A DNA stretch of 8,695 nt from CAYMRB01 sp964392615 (GCA_964392615.1 CAYMRB010000426.1:1-8695); one strand, 5' to 3'; numbered from the stretch's first letter, positions 1 to 5,711 are shown. Program-made: numbers and translations. Notes: generated by a model not told the origin, from the sequence alone.

Positions 1-1841
1 CGGCTCGGGACGTCTTCCTGCTCAGCATGGGCAAGGCGTCGGATCCGAGCTCCGGCGGACGTCAAATGCCGCATCACTACGGCAATCGGCCTCTCAACAT
101 CGTCAGCCAGTCGAGCCCGACCGGGACGCAGTATCTGCAGGCTGTCGGGACCGCGGAGGTGGCCCGGATCGCGGCGCAGTCGCCGCGCTCGAGCGTCATG
201 CCGGTGTTTCGCGACGACGAGGTCGTCTACGTATCCGGCGGCGAGGGCTCCACGAGCGAGGGCGAGTTCTACGAGGCGATCAGCGCGGCCGTCATCAAGC
301 GGCTGCCGGTTCTCTTCCTGATCCAGGACAACGAGTACGCGATCTCGGTGCCGGTCGAGGAGCAGACCCCGGCCGGGAGCATCTCGCAGGTCTTCCAGGG
401 CTGTCCGGGCCTGCTCGTGAAGGATGTCGACGGCACGGATGTCCTGGCGAGCCACACCGCGCTCGAGGACGCCGTCAAGCACTGCCGGAGCGGCCGCGGT
501 CCCGCGCTCGTCCACGCGAAGGTGGCGCGGCTCGGTGCGCACTCCGATTCCGACGACGACAGCGCGTACCGCACCGAGGCGGAGAAGCGCACCGATTTGG
601 CGCGCGATCCGGTGAGCCTCTTCGAGGCGCGGCTGCTCGAAGCGGGGCTGGTCACGAATGATGGCCTCGAGACGATCCGCTCGACCCTGCGGGGGCAGGT
701 GCGGCTCGCGGCCGACTCGGCGCTGCAGGCTGCGGATCCGACCGCGGAGTCGGTGACGCGATTCATCTTCGACGATGACGCCCCGGCCGTCGTCGAGACC
801 GAACCGGCTCGCGTCGGGCCTCCGCGCAACATGATCCAGGCGATCAACCGCACGCTCGAGGTCGAGATGGGCCTCGATCCCCGCGTCGTGATCTTCGGCG
901 AGGACGTCGCGGACTGCTCGCGCCAGCAGCACCTCGACGAGCTCAAGGGCAAGGGGGGCGTGTTCGGCGCGACGAAGAACCTCCAACGGCTGTTCGGCAG
1001 CCACCGCGTCTTCAATTCGCCGCTGGCCGAGGCGAGCATCGTCGGCCGCGCGGTCGGCATGGCGGTGCGAGGCCTGCGTCCGGTCGTCGAGATTCAGTTC
1101 GTCGACTTCATCTGGCCGGCGATGCAGCAGATTCGCAGCGAGCTGGCGCTGATGCGCTGGCGCTCGAACAACGTGTGGACCTGCCCGGTCGTCGTTCGAG
1201 CTCCCGCCGGGGGCTACGTGCGCGGTGGGGCGATCTATCACAGCCAGACGGCTGAGTCGATCTTCTCGCTCTGTCCGGGGCTCCACGTCGCCATGCCGTC
1301 GAACGCGCGCGATGCGGCCGGGCTCTTGCGGACGGCGATCCGCAGCGACGATCCCGTGTTGTTCCTCGAGCACAAGCACCTGTATCGGCAGAGCTATGCG
1401 CGGGCGCCGGATCCCGGCGAGAACTACGTGGTCCCGTTCGGGAAGGCGAAGGTGGTGCGCGACGGCAAGGACGTCACGGTCGTCACGTACGGCTCGCAGG
1501 TGCAGAGGTCGCTCGAAGCGGCGGAGCGCGTGGCCGAGCGCGGCACCGACGTCGAGGTGATCGATCTTCGCTCGCTCGTCCCGTGGGATTGGGAGACCGT
1601 CGCCGCGTCCGTCCGCAAGACGGGTCGCCTCTGCGTCGTCTACGAGGAGATGAAGTCGTTCGGCTTCGGCGCCGAGATCGCGGCCCGCGCGGCGCATGAA
1701 CTGTTCGAGCATCTCGACGCACCCGTCGGGCGGCTCGGCGGGCAGGACGTGCACATCGGCTACCATCCGACGCTGATCGAGGCGTCCTTGCCGACCGTCG
1801 ACGGCATCGAGAAGCTGATCGACGAGACGGTACGGTATTGA
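1..1841 (+). CDS. Fused alpha/beta 2-oxo-acid (branched-chain type) dehydrogenase E1, 5'-truncated by window edge
   Basis: Thiamine-diphosphate-dependent E1 of a branched-chain 2-oxo-acid dehydrogenase complex: it decarboxylates 2-oxo acids and passes the acyl group to a lipoyl E2. The reading frame is open from base 3 to the window edge, so the true start and the first part of E1-alpha lie upstream. Numbering from the Met at 27, E1-alpha shows SSGGRQMPHHYG near the start and a ThDP/Mg motif at about 70-100 (GEGSTSEGEF then QDNEYAIS). A loop at 170-182 (GAHSDSDDDSAYR) resembles the phospho-loop of branched-chain E1-alpha. After an acidic, proline-containing linker (about 245-266), E1-beta begins with RNMIQAINRTLEVEMG and FGEDV, followed by the catalytic-type Glu335 in NSPLAEASIVG and IYHSQTAESIF. 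The C-terminal transketolase domain is complete. No E2 or E3 follows. The substrate is inferred from the loop; a pyruvate or acetoin E1 is less likely. Confidence 0.93.
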   Translation, partial: ARDVFLLSMGKASDPSSGGRQMPHHYGNRPLNIVSQSSPTGTQYLQAVGTAEVARIAAQSPRSSVMPVFRDDEVVYVSGGEGSTSEGEFYEAISAAVIKRLPVLFLIQDNEYAISVPVEEQTPAGSISQVFQGCPGLLVKDVDGTDVLASHTALEDAVKHCRSGRGPALVHAKVARLGAHSDSDDDSAYRTEAEKRTDLARDPVSLFEARLLEAGLVTNDGLETIRSTLRGQVRLAADSALQAADPTAESVTRFIFDDDAPAVVETEPARVGPPRNMIQAINRTLEVEMGLDPRVVIFGEDVADCSRQQHLDELKGKGGVFGATKNLQRLFGSHRVFNSPLAEASIVGRAVGMAVRGLRPVVEIQFVDFIWPAMQQIRSELALMRWRSNNVWTCPVVVRAPAGGYVRGGAIYHSQTAESIFSLCPGLHVAMPSNARDAAGLLRTAIRSDDPVLFLEHKHLYRQSYARAPDPGENYVVPFGKAKVVRDGKDVTVVTYGSQVQRSLEAAERVAERGTDVEVIDLRSLVPWDWETVAASVRKTGRLCVVYEEMKSFGFGAEIAARAAHELFEHLDAPVGRLGGQDVHIGYHPTLIEASLPTVDGIEKLIDETVRY

Positions 1842-1847
1842 CCGTAC
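1830..1847 (+). other. Perfect hairpin spanning the E1 stop codon
   Basis: GTACGGT (1830-1836) and ACCGTAC (1841-1847) form a perfect 7-bp stem around the 4-base loop ATTG. The loop and the first stem base after it contain the TGA stop. There is no T-run afterwards, so it is not a canonical intrinsic terminator. It could stabilise the 3' end of the E1 mRNA or be incidental. Confidence 0.4.
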
Positions 1848-1920
1848 GTCGGAAGTCTCCACGCCAGCCGTCGCGTTCACGTGTGCTGCTGACATTCTGC
1901 TAACCGCCGAGCCCGTGGCG

Positions 1921-1968
1921 CGCGCGGGACTTCGTGCCGTTTTTCACGAAGTGTCGCCCGCCCGCGCG
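1921..1968 (+). repeat. Two-tier inverted repeat with T-rich loop
   Basis: The inner arms ACTTCGTG (1929-1936) and CACGAAGT (1945-1952) form a perfect 8-bp stem with the 8-base loop CCGTTTTT. The outer arms CGCGCGGG (1921-1928) and CCCGCGCG (1961-1968) extend it by another perfect 8 bp, with an 8-base bulge (1953-1960) on the 3' side. It may act as an operator, an mRNA 3'-end structure for E1, or part of a structured RNA. The T-run sits in the loop and not after the stem, so this is not a standard terminator. Confidence 0.5.
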
Positions 1969-2008
1969 GGTCACGTCGCGGTCAACGATTCGCGCGCTTT
2001 TTCACGAA
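1940..2008 (+). repeat. 11-base direct repeat TTTTTCACGAA, two copies 58 bp apart
   Basis: TTTTTCACGAA occurs at 1940-1950 and again at 1998-2008. A further TTCACG lies at 1876-1881. The second copy is preceded by GCGCGC (1992-1997). GCGCGCTTT recurs at 2049-2057 and 2298-2306, so related blocks reappear in the same non-coding stretch. Possible roles are binding sites for a regulator or decayed tandem duplications; neither is proven. Confidence 0.45.
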
Positions 2009-2029
2009 CCGGCAGCGCGTCGAAGAACT

Positions 2030-2160
2030 GCAACCTTGACCGTCTGTTGCGCGCTTTCCTGCCAAGCTGACGGTCAGCAGCGGGGCCGACTCGAGTCTTC
2101 TGGCGACTCGATCGCTCGTCCGAGCGATTTCCGTTCGGCTCCCCGCCGCCGAGCTTTTTT
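2030..2160 (+). ncRNA. Candidate structured small RNA or attenuator ending in an intrinsic terminator
   Basis: About 130 bases hold successive perfect inverted repeats. GCTGAC/GTCAGC (2066-2078) comes first; GACCGTC (2038-2044) with GACGGTC (2069-2075) is an alternative to it. Then come TCGAGTC/GACTCGA (2091-2097 with 2105-2111, 7-base loop) and ATCGCTCG/CGAGCGAT (2111-2118 with 2121-2128). The terminator hairpin is at 2133-2154, followed by six Ts. Consecutive stems ending in a terminator are the usual look of a bacterial small RNA or a leader attenuator. The family is not recognised. The 5' end is a guess: TTGACC at 2036-2041 looks like a -35 box, but no good -10 lies at the right distance. 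Confidence 0.42.
2133..2160 (+). terminator. Intrinsic terminator within the intergenic region
   Basis: GTTCGGC (2133-2139) pairs with GCCGAGC (2148-2154) in a 7-bp stem with one G-U pair and an 8-base loop, followed directly by TTTTTT (2155-2160). It is about 290 bases past the E1 stop and about 260 bases before the sigma start. It therefore ends either a long E1 3' UTR, a separate small RNA, or a premature sigma transcript. Confidence 0.6.
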
Positions 2161-2215
2161 GCAATGACCGCGGCGGTTTCTTCGTCTTAGTAGGATGACG
2201 CTGTTGGTGGGCAGC

Positions 2216-2272
2216 GTGCCCCGGCAGGTCCACGGAAGCTGAAGGAACGCGGATTGCTCTACGCCGGGGCAC
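2216..2272 (+). other. Long-range 10-bp perfect inverted repeat in the sigma leader
   Basis: GTGCCCCGGC (2216-2225) and GCCGGGGCAC (2263-2272) are perfectly complementary and enclose 37 bases with little internal pairing. It is the first of three stem-loops between the 2160 terminator and the sigma ribosome binding site, and probably a folded part of the sigma 5' leader if transcription starts upstream of it. Confidence 0.5.
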
Positions 2273-2279
2273 CCATGCT

Positions 2280-2336
2280 CGACCGGCCGTTTCCGTCGCG
2301 CGCTTTTTTCTTCGCAGCGGACGGAATGCTCGGTCG
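2280..2336 (+). other. Two-part hairpin with T6 loop in the sigma leader
   Basis: CGACCG (2280-2285) pairs with CGGTCG (2331-2336), and TTCCGTC (2291-2297) pairs with GACGGAA (2320-2326). A small internal loop (5 by 4 bases) separates the two stems. The apical part (2298-2319) contains GCGCGCTTTTTT. The T-run lies in the loop, so this is a structural element and not a terminator. Confidence 0.5.
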
Positions 2337-2366
2337 GCCTGCTGCGTTGATATGGATGGAGAGAAG

Positions 2367-2405
2367 GTCCGAATGCCATCGCGGTACGCCGCGGACTGGT
2401 CGGAC
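2367..2405 (+). promoter_or_regulatory. Hairpin abutting the sigma factor ribosome binding site
   Basis: GTCCGA (2367-2372) pairs with TCGGAC (2400-2405). Inside it, CGCGG (2380-2384) pairs with CCGCG (2389-2393) around the tetraloop TACG. The Shine-Dalgarno begins three bases after the outer stem. GGACC inside the Shine-Dalgarno region (2414-2418) is complementary to GGTCC at 2366-2370, which overlaps the hairpin arm, and also to GGTCC at 2426-2430. Mutually exclusive open and closed forms of the ribosome binding site are therefore possible. The pairings are read from sequence; the regulatory role is inference. Confidence 0.4.
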
Positions 2406-2407
2406 AG

Positions 2408-2415
2408 AAAGGAGG
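2408..2415 (+). promoter_or_regulatory. Strong Shine-Dalgarno fixing the sigma factor start
   Basis: AAAGGAGG ends five bases before ATG 2421. This near-perfect site favours 2421 over the in-frame ATG at 2352, which has no comparable site and would place coding sequence across the 2367-2405 hairpin. Confidence 0.75.
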
Positions 2416-2420
2416 ACCCG

Positions 2421-3641
2421 ATGAAGGTCCAACCTGACAAGACAAACCACACGGTTCCCGGGAAGGGCGGAACGCCGCTGTCGTTCTCCGACCTTCAGAT
2501 TCCGGTCGAGGCGCTGCTGACGCGCGACCAGGAGCGGCGCTCGGGGACCATCGTGCGCGCAGCCCTCGCGCGGCTCGCCGTGCTGTTGCCGCGTCACCCC
2601 GGTGCCTACCGGCGGTTTCTCGCTCGCATGGCCCAGGTCGGCGTGGGTGGCGGAACGATGTTCTCGTGGATCGCGCTGCGCGAGCGCATGGCGAAGGATC
2701 TCGACCGCGCCACCGCCGCCCTCGGGAGGGCGGAGAAGCGGGTCGCGTCCGATCCGGATGCTGCGTGGAAGGAGCTCGATCGCGGTGTGCGCGCCCTCGA
2801 GACGTACCCTCTCGATCCCGAGACGCTCTACCAGTGGGCCCGCGAGGCCGTCGATCCGCAGCACGAGCGGCGGTTCGCCAGAGGGCCGATGGGCGCCACG
2901 CCGCGCGGTCGCAAGATTCACCGACTGCTGACGCGAGTCGTGCGTCGGCTCGACTACGAGCGTGATCGAATGGTCCTGCCGAACCTGCGGCTCGTTCTCA
3001 AGGAGGTGTTCCGCTACCACCCGACGGGGATGCGGCGCAGCGACCTCTTCCAAGAGGGAATCATCGGGCTGCAGAAAGCGGTCTTCCGCTTCGACCCCGG
3101 CCACGGGACGCGGTTCTCGACGTACGCGACGTACTGGATCCGTCAGGCGATCCGCAAGTCGCTGATCGACAAGTCGCGGCTGATCCGCGTGCCGCAGGCC
3201 GTGCAGGAGGAGCTCCGCAAGGATCGCGGCAAGCTGTCGGCAGCCGAGACGGCCCGCGTCCGCCGGATCATGAGCGAGACGATGTTGTTCTCGGCCGCCG
3301 AGTCGGACGACTCGGGCGACCGCAACTCGTTCATCGTGCCGGATCCGTCGGCCGCCGAGGACACCGAGGAGCTGCACACGACGAAGATCCCCGGCGTGGT
3401 CGCGGGCGCGCTGAAGAAGCTGGGCTCGCGCGAGCGCGAGGTCGTGCTGCGGCGATTCGGTCTCGACGGCGATCCGCCGCAGACGCTCGAGGACATCGGT
3501 CGGCGTCTGAACCTCTCGCGCGAGAGGATCCGGCAGATCGAGCGAGAGGCGCTGACGCGCATGCGGGAGCACCCCGAGCTGCAGGAGGCCTGGGACGTGC
3601 TCGGCCTCTCGGCCTCCGGCGGGCCGGTGACCCGCAATTGA
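2421..3641 (+). CDS. Divergent sigma-70 family RNA polymerase sigma factor (group 1/2-like, no region 1.1)
   Basis: A 406-aa sigma factor that directs RNA polymerase to promoters. Region 1.2-like sequence (IPVEALLTRDQE) is near the N-terminus. A helical non-conserved segment follows to about residue 180. Region 2 starts at MVLPNLRLVLKEV (184 on), with DLFQEGIIGLQKAV (208 on) and FSTYATYWIRQAIRKS. Region 3 is short. A region 3.2 finger-like acidic stretch (about 294-310) and region 4 (about 331-385, with TLEDIGRRLNLSRERIRQIE) complete it. The -35-reading helix is canonical. The -10-reading helix is not: Tyr238 and Arg245 stand where the housekeeping factor has Trp433 and Thr440 (E. coli numbering from memory). 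At 406 aa with no acidic region 1.1 it is more likely an alternative or paralogous sigma than the primary one. It is monocistronic: a structured leader precedes it and a strong terminator follows. Confidence 0.92.
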   Translation: MKVQPDKTNHTVPGKGGTPLSFSDLQIPVEALLTRDQERRSGTIVRAALARLAVLLPRHPGAYRRFLARMAQVGVGGGTMFSWIALRERMAKDLDRATAALGRAEKRVASDPDAAWKELDRGVRALETYPLDPETLYQWAREAVDPQHERRFARGPMGATPRGRKIHRLLTRVVRRLDYERDRMVLPNLRLVLKEVFRYHPTGMRRSDLFQEGIIGLQKAVFRFDPGHGTRFSTYATYWIRQAIRKSLIDKSRLIRVPQAVQEELRKDRGKLSAAETARVRRIMSETMLFSAAESDDSGDRNSFIVPDPSAAEDTEELHTTKIPGVVAGALKKLGSREREVVLRRFGLDGDPPQTLEDIGRRLNLSRERIRQIEREALTRMREHPELQEAWDVLGLSASGGPVTRN

Positions 3642-3693
3642 CGCGCGCCTGAGCCGCGTCGACCGCCGACGAATTCCCGCACCTCATGAACGA

Positions 3694-3729
3694 GGGGGCA
3701 GCTTCCGCACGGAGGCTGTCCCCTTTCTT
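3694..3729 (+). terminator. Strong intrinsic terminator of the sigma gene
   Basis: Bases 3694-3706 pair with 3711-3723 in a 13-bp stem with two G-U pairs and the loop GCAC, followed by TTTCTT (3724-3729). It lies 52 bases past the sigma stop. It also excludes an upstream start for the amidohydrolase, because an in-frame ATG at 3686 would put this hairpin inside the coding region. Confidence 0.85.
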
Positions 3730-3742
3730 GGCGTCGCCTCTC

Positions 3743-3761
3743 GCAGATCATTGTGCAGATC
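3743..3761 (+). repeat. Short direct repeat GCAGATC upstream of the amidohydrolase
   Basis: GCAGATC at 3743-3749 and 3755-3761 is repeated with a 12-base period, about 80-100 bases before the amidohydrolase start. It could be a regulator site; its length allows chance. No convincing promoter hexamers were found between 3730 and 3841. Confidence 0.25.
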
Positions 3762-3841
3762 GCCGGCGCCTTCGCCCGCTGGCTTCGTTGCGTTCAGTCG
3801 ACTATGGGCCTTTTTCGCGGCCCGTGGGAGAATGGCGGGCC

Positions 3842-5269
3842 ATGAGCGAGAGCCGCGTTTTCACCGCCGATTGGGTCCTGCCGATCGCGGCGCCTCCCTT
3901 CCGCGACGGCGCGGTGCGCGTCGTTGACGGGCGGATCGCGGCCGTCGGTTCGCGCGACGACGTGCTAGCGGCTGGCGAGGCGTGCGACGAGAGGGTCGAG
4001 CTGCGCGGCGCGGCGCTGCTTCCGGGGCTCGTGAACACCCACGCCCACCTCGAGCTGACCGCGTTGCGCGGAGCGCTCGAGGAGCGCGACTTCTTCGCGT
4101 GGATCCGTCGCCTGACGCGCACGAAGTACGAGCGCATGAGCGAGGACGACATCCTCGCGTCGGCGCGTCAGGGCGTGCTGGAGGCGACCCGGGCGGGAAT
4201 CACGACGATCGCCGACATCGCCGACATCGGGGTGTCCGTCCAGGCGCTGGTCGAGGCCGGGCTGCGCGCCGTGGTCTATCAGGAGGTCTTCGGTCCCGAT
4301 CCTGCCCAGGCGGACGACAGCCTCCGGCAGCTCGATGACAAGCTCGCGGCGCTGCGTCTATCAGCCGACACGGCCGCCGGGCGCGTCGGGGTCGTAGTCG
4401 CGCCGCCCGCGCCCGACACGGTGTCGGCGCGGCGCTTCGGGCTCGGGGCGGCGTACGCGCTCGAGGGCGCCAGCCCGGTGTCGATCCACGCCGCCGAGTC
4501 GGACGCCGAGCGATCGTTCGTGCGCGACGGCCGCGGCGCGTTCGCCGAGTTCCTCCGCGGGCGGGGGATCGAGTGGACGCCGCCGCGCGGCTCGACGATC
4601 GAGTACCTCGAGGCGCTCGGCGCGCTCGAGTCGCGGCCGCTGCTGGCGCATTGTGTCGATGTGTCGGAAGGCGACCTGGCGCGCGTCGCCGCGGCCGGAG
4701 GCTCGATCGCGCACTGTCCGAAGGCGAACGCGAAGCTCGGGCACGGGATCGCGCCCCTGGCCGCGATGCTGCAGCGGGGCGTGCGGACGGGGCTCGGCAC
4801 GGATAGCGTCGCGTCCAACAACACCTGCGATCTGATCGACGAGGCGCGCTTCGCCGCGCTCGCCGCGCGGGTTCGGGGCGGCCGGCCGTCAGCGCCGGCC
4901 GACGACGCGGCGTCTCGCGTCGAGTCGCCGGCGGGTCCGACCGAGCCGACCGAGCCGACCGAGCCGACCGCATCGGACGCGTTGCGGCTCGCGACGCTGG
5001 GCGGGGCCGAGGCGTTGGGGCTCGACGACGAGATCGGCAGCCTCGAGATCGGCAAGCGGGCCGATCTGACCGCGATCGACCTGAGCGGCCCGTGGGCGCA
5101 GCCCGTGCACGACGTCGAGACGGCGATCGTCTTCTCGGCGTCGGGGCGAGACGTCGCGCTGACGGTCGTCGACGGCGAGATCCTCTACCGCGACGGCGAG
5201 TACCTGCGGCTGGATCCGGCGGGCATCCGGACCGAGCTCGAGGCGTCCGTCCGGCGCTGGGGGAGGTAG
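3842..5269 (+). CDS. Amidohydrolase of the SAH/MTA/aminofutalosine deaminase-like (ATZ/TRZ) family
   Basis: A 475-aa cytosolic metal-dependent hydrolase, probably a deaminase of an adenosyl or other amino-heterocycle. The N-terminus starts a beta-sandwich (FTADWVLPIA, VRVVDGRIAAVG) and the TIM barrel follows. Metal ligands are visible: His67 and His69 (NTHAHLE), His216 (SIHAAESDAE), His270 (LLAHCVDVSE) and Asp321 (GLGTDSVASNN). The C-terminus returns to the sandwich with SLEIGKRADLTAIDL and VVDGEILYRDGEY. ATG 3842 fits the family N-terminus; GGGAG at 3826-3830 is a somewhat distant Shine-Dalgarno. Residues about 347-378 are a low-complexity insertion, with PTEPTEPTEPT at 366-376, placed after barrel strand 8. 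The exact substrate cannot be told: MTA/SAH deaminase, aminofutalosine deaminase and guanine or chlorohydrolase-like enzymes share these motifs. It ends 7 bases from a convergent gene. Confidence 0.9.
   Translation: MSESRVFTADWVLPIAAPPFRDGAVRVVDGRIAAVGSRDDVLAAGEACDERVELRGAALLPGLVNTHAHLELTALRGALEERDFFAWIRRLTRTKYERMSEDDILASARQGVLEATRAGITTIADIADIGVSVQALVEAGLRAVVYQEVFGPDPAQADDSLRQLDDKLAALRLSADTAAGRVGVVVAPPAPDTVSARRFGLGAAYALEGASPVSIHAAESDAERSFVRDGRGAFAEFLRGRGIEWTPPRGSTIEYLEALGALESRPLLAHCVDVSEGDLARVAAAGGSIAHCPKANAKLGHGIAPLAAMLQRGVRTGLGTDSVASNNTCDLIDEARFAALAARVRGGRPSAPADDAASRVESPAGPTEPTEPTEPTASDALRLATLGGAEALGLDDEIGSLEIGKRADLTAIDLSGPWAQPVHDVETAIVFSASGRDVALTVVDGEILYRDGEYLRLDPAGIRTELEASVRRWGR
4937..4970 (+). 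repeat. In-frame 9-bp minisatellite (about 3.8 units of CCGACCGAG)
   Basis: CCGACCGAG is repeated at 4937, 4946 and 4955, with a partial fourth unit at 4964-4970. Each unit adds Pro-Thr-Glu to the amidohydrolase insertion. Gain or loss of units would keep the frame, so the loop length could vary between strains without breaking the enzyme. Confidence 0.85.
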
Positions 5270-5276
5270 CAGGCCG

Positions 5277-5711
5277 TCAGTGTCCGGCGCCGGCGCGAGC
5301 GCTGTGCGTCAAGCTCTGGTCCTGCGCGTCGATGAGGATCGGGCTCATTTTCGGCTTCGGGAACTGCACCTGCGACAGGTCGCAGGCCGGCCCCTTGTCG
5401 AGACCGTTCGCGCACGTCCAGAACAGCGGGGCCTGGCGCAGCATGCGGCCGGCGGTGCGGATGCCGTCGACGGCATGCTGGAACATCGCGCGGTACTTGT
5501 CGCGCTTGCTGAGGCCTTTCCAGCCCTCGCTTTCCGCGAGGTGGAGCGAGAGGGACACTTCCGTCCAGAAGCACTCGTTGTGCGTCGGGCGCCTGCCCGT
5601 CTCGTAGTCGTCGCGGGGAAGCAGACTGAAGAGGTACATGGCGGCGAGCTCGTGCTCGTCGTCGCACTTCATCTTGCGCCACTTGTGATATTCGAGGACC
5701 AGCTGGCTCAT
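5277..5711 (-). CDS. Unrecognised 144-aa cysteine-containing protein
   Basis: Not recognised. It begins MSQLVLEYHKWRKMKCDDEH and carries an aromatic, charged, mostly helical-looking core (NECFWTEVSLSLHLAESEG, KGLSKRDKYRAMFQHAVDGI). Then come APLFWTCANGLDKGPACD and a short tail ending in HSARAGAGH. Four cysteines are spread along it, with two close together (WTC and PAC). No signal peptide or membrane segment is seen. Coding is supported by nearly universal G/C third positions, a balanced composition unlike the Arg-rich shadow frames around it, and AGGAG (minus strand, 5719-5723) seven bases before ATG 5711. It lies 92 bases downstream of the PLP gene on the same strand, so the two may share a transcript. 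Its stop is 7 bases from the convergent amidohydrolase stop. Confidence 0.78.
   Translation of the reverse strand: MSQLVLEYHKWRKMKCDDEHELAAMYLFSLLPRDDYETGRRPTHNECFWTEVSLSLHLAESEGWKGLSKRDKYRAMFQHAVDGIRTAGRMLRQAPLFWTCANGLDKGPACDLSQVQFPKPKMSPILIDAQDQSLTHSARAGAGH

Larger units (their letters stand above)
1842..2420. other. 579-bp intergenic region rich in inverted repeats
   Basis: No protein gene is convincing here. The only sizeable plus-strand frame (1934-2167) has a GTG start without a Shine-Dalgarno and an Arg/Ala-rich shadow-like composition. The stretch is packed with perfect inverted repeats: 1929-1952, 2066-2078, 2091-2111, 2111-2128, 2133-2154, 2216-2272, 2280-2336 and 2367-2405. It also has several T-runs and an 11-base direct repeat. 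It must hold the promoter and 5' leader of the sigma factor at 2421, and probably a terminated small transcript. No -35/-10 pair scored well by eye on the plus strand, which may itself mean that a non-standard sigma reads it. Confidence 0.6.

Noticed and set aside
269..1060. 263-aa minus-strand frame opposite E1
   Set aside because: Ser/Arg/Thr-rich antisense shadow of conserved E1 sequence.
2036..2064. TTGACC as -35 of a promoter for the candidate small RNA
   Set aside because: No acceptable -10 at 15-19 bases (best CTGCCA/TGCCAA); kept only as a remark.
1934..2167. 77-aa plus-strand frame in the intergenic region
   Set aside because: GTG start without Shine-Dalgarno, shadow-like composition, and it runs through several hairpins and the terminator T-run.
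2352..2420. Upstream ATG start for the sigma factor
   Set aside because: No ribosome binding site, and it would translate the 2367-2405 hairpin and the strong AAAGGAGG that serves ATG 2421.
2259..3572. 437-aa minus-strand frame opposite the sigma gene
   Set aside because: Arg/Leu-rich, without motifs, and fully antisense to an unmistakable sigma factor.
3686..3841. Upstream start for the amidohydrolase
   Set aside because: The extension would encode the 13-bp terminator of the sigma gene and does not resemble the family N-terminus.
3832..3927. 31-codon frame overlapping the amidohydrolase start (ATG 3832, out of frame)
   Set aside because: It is close to GGGAG and could in theory be a leader peptide, but its Arg-rich translation and lack of any other sign make chance overlap likelier.
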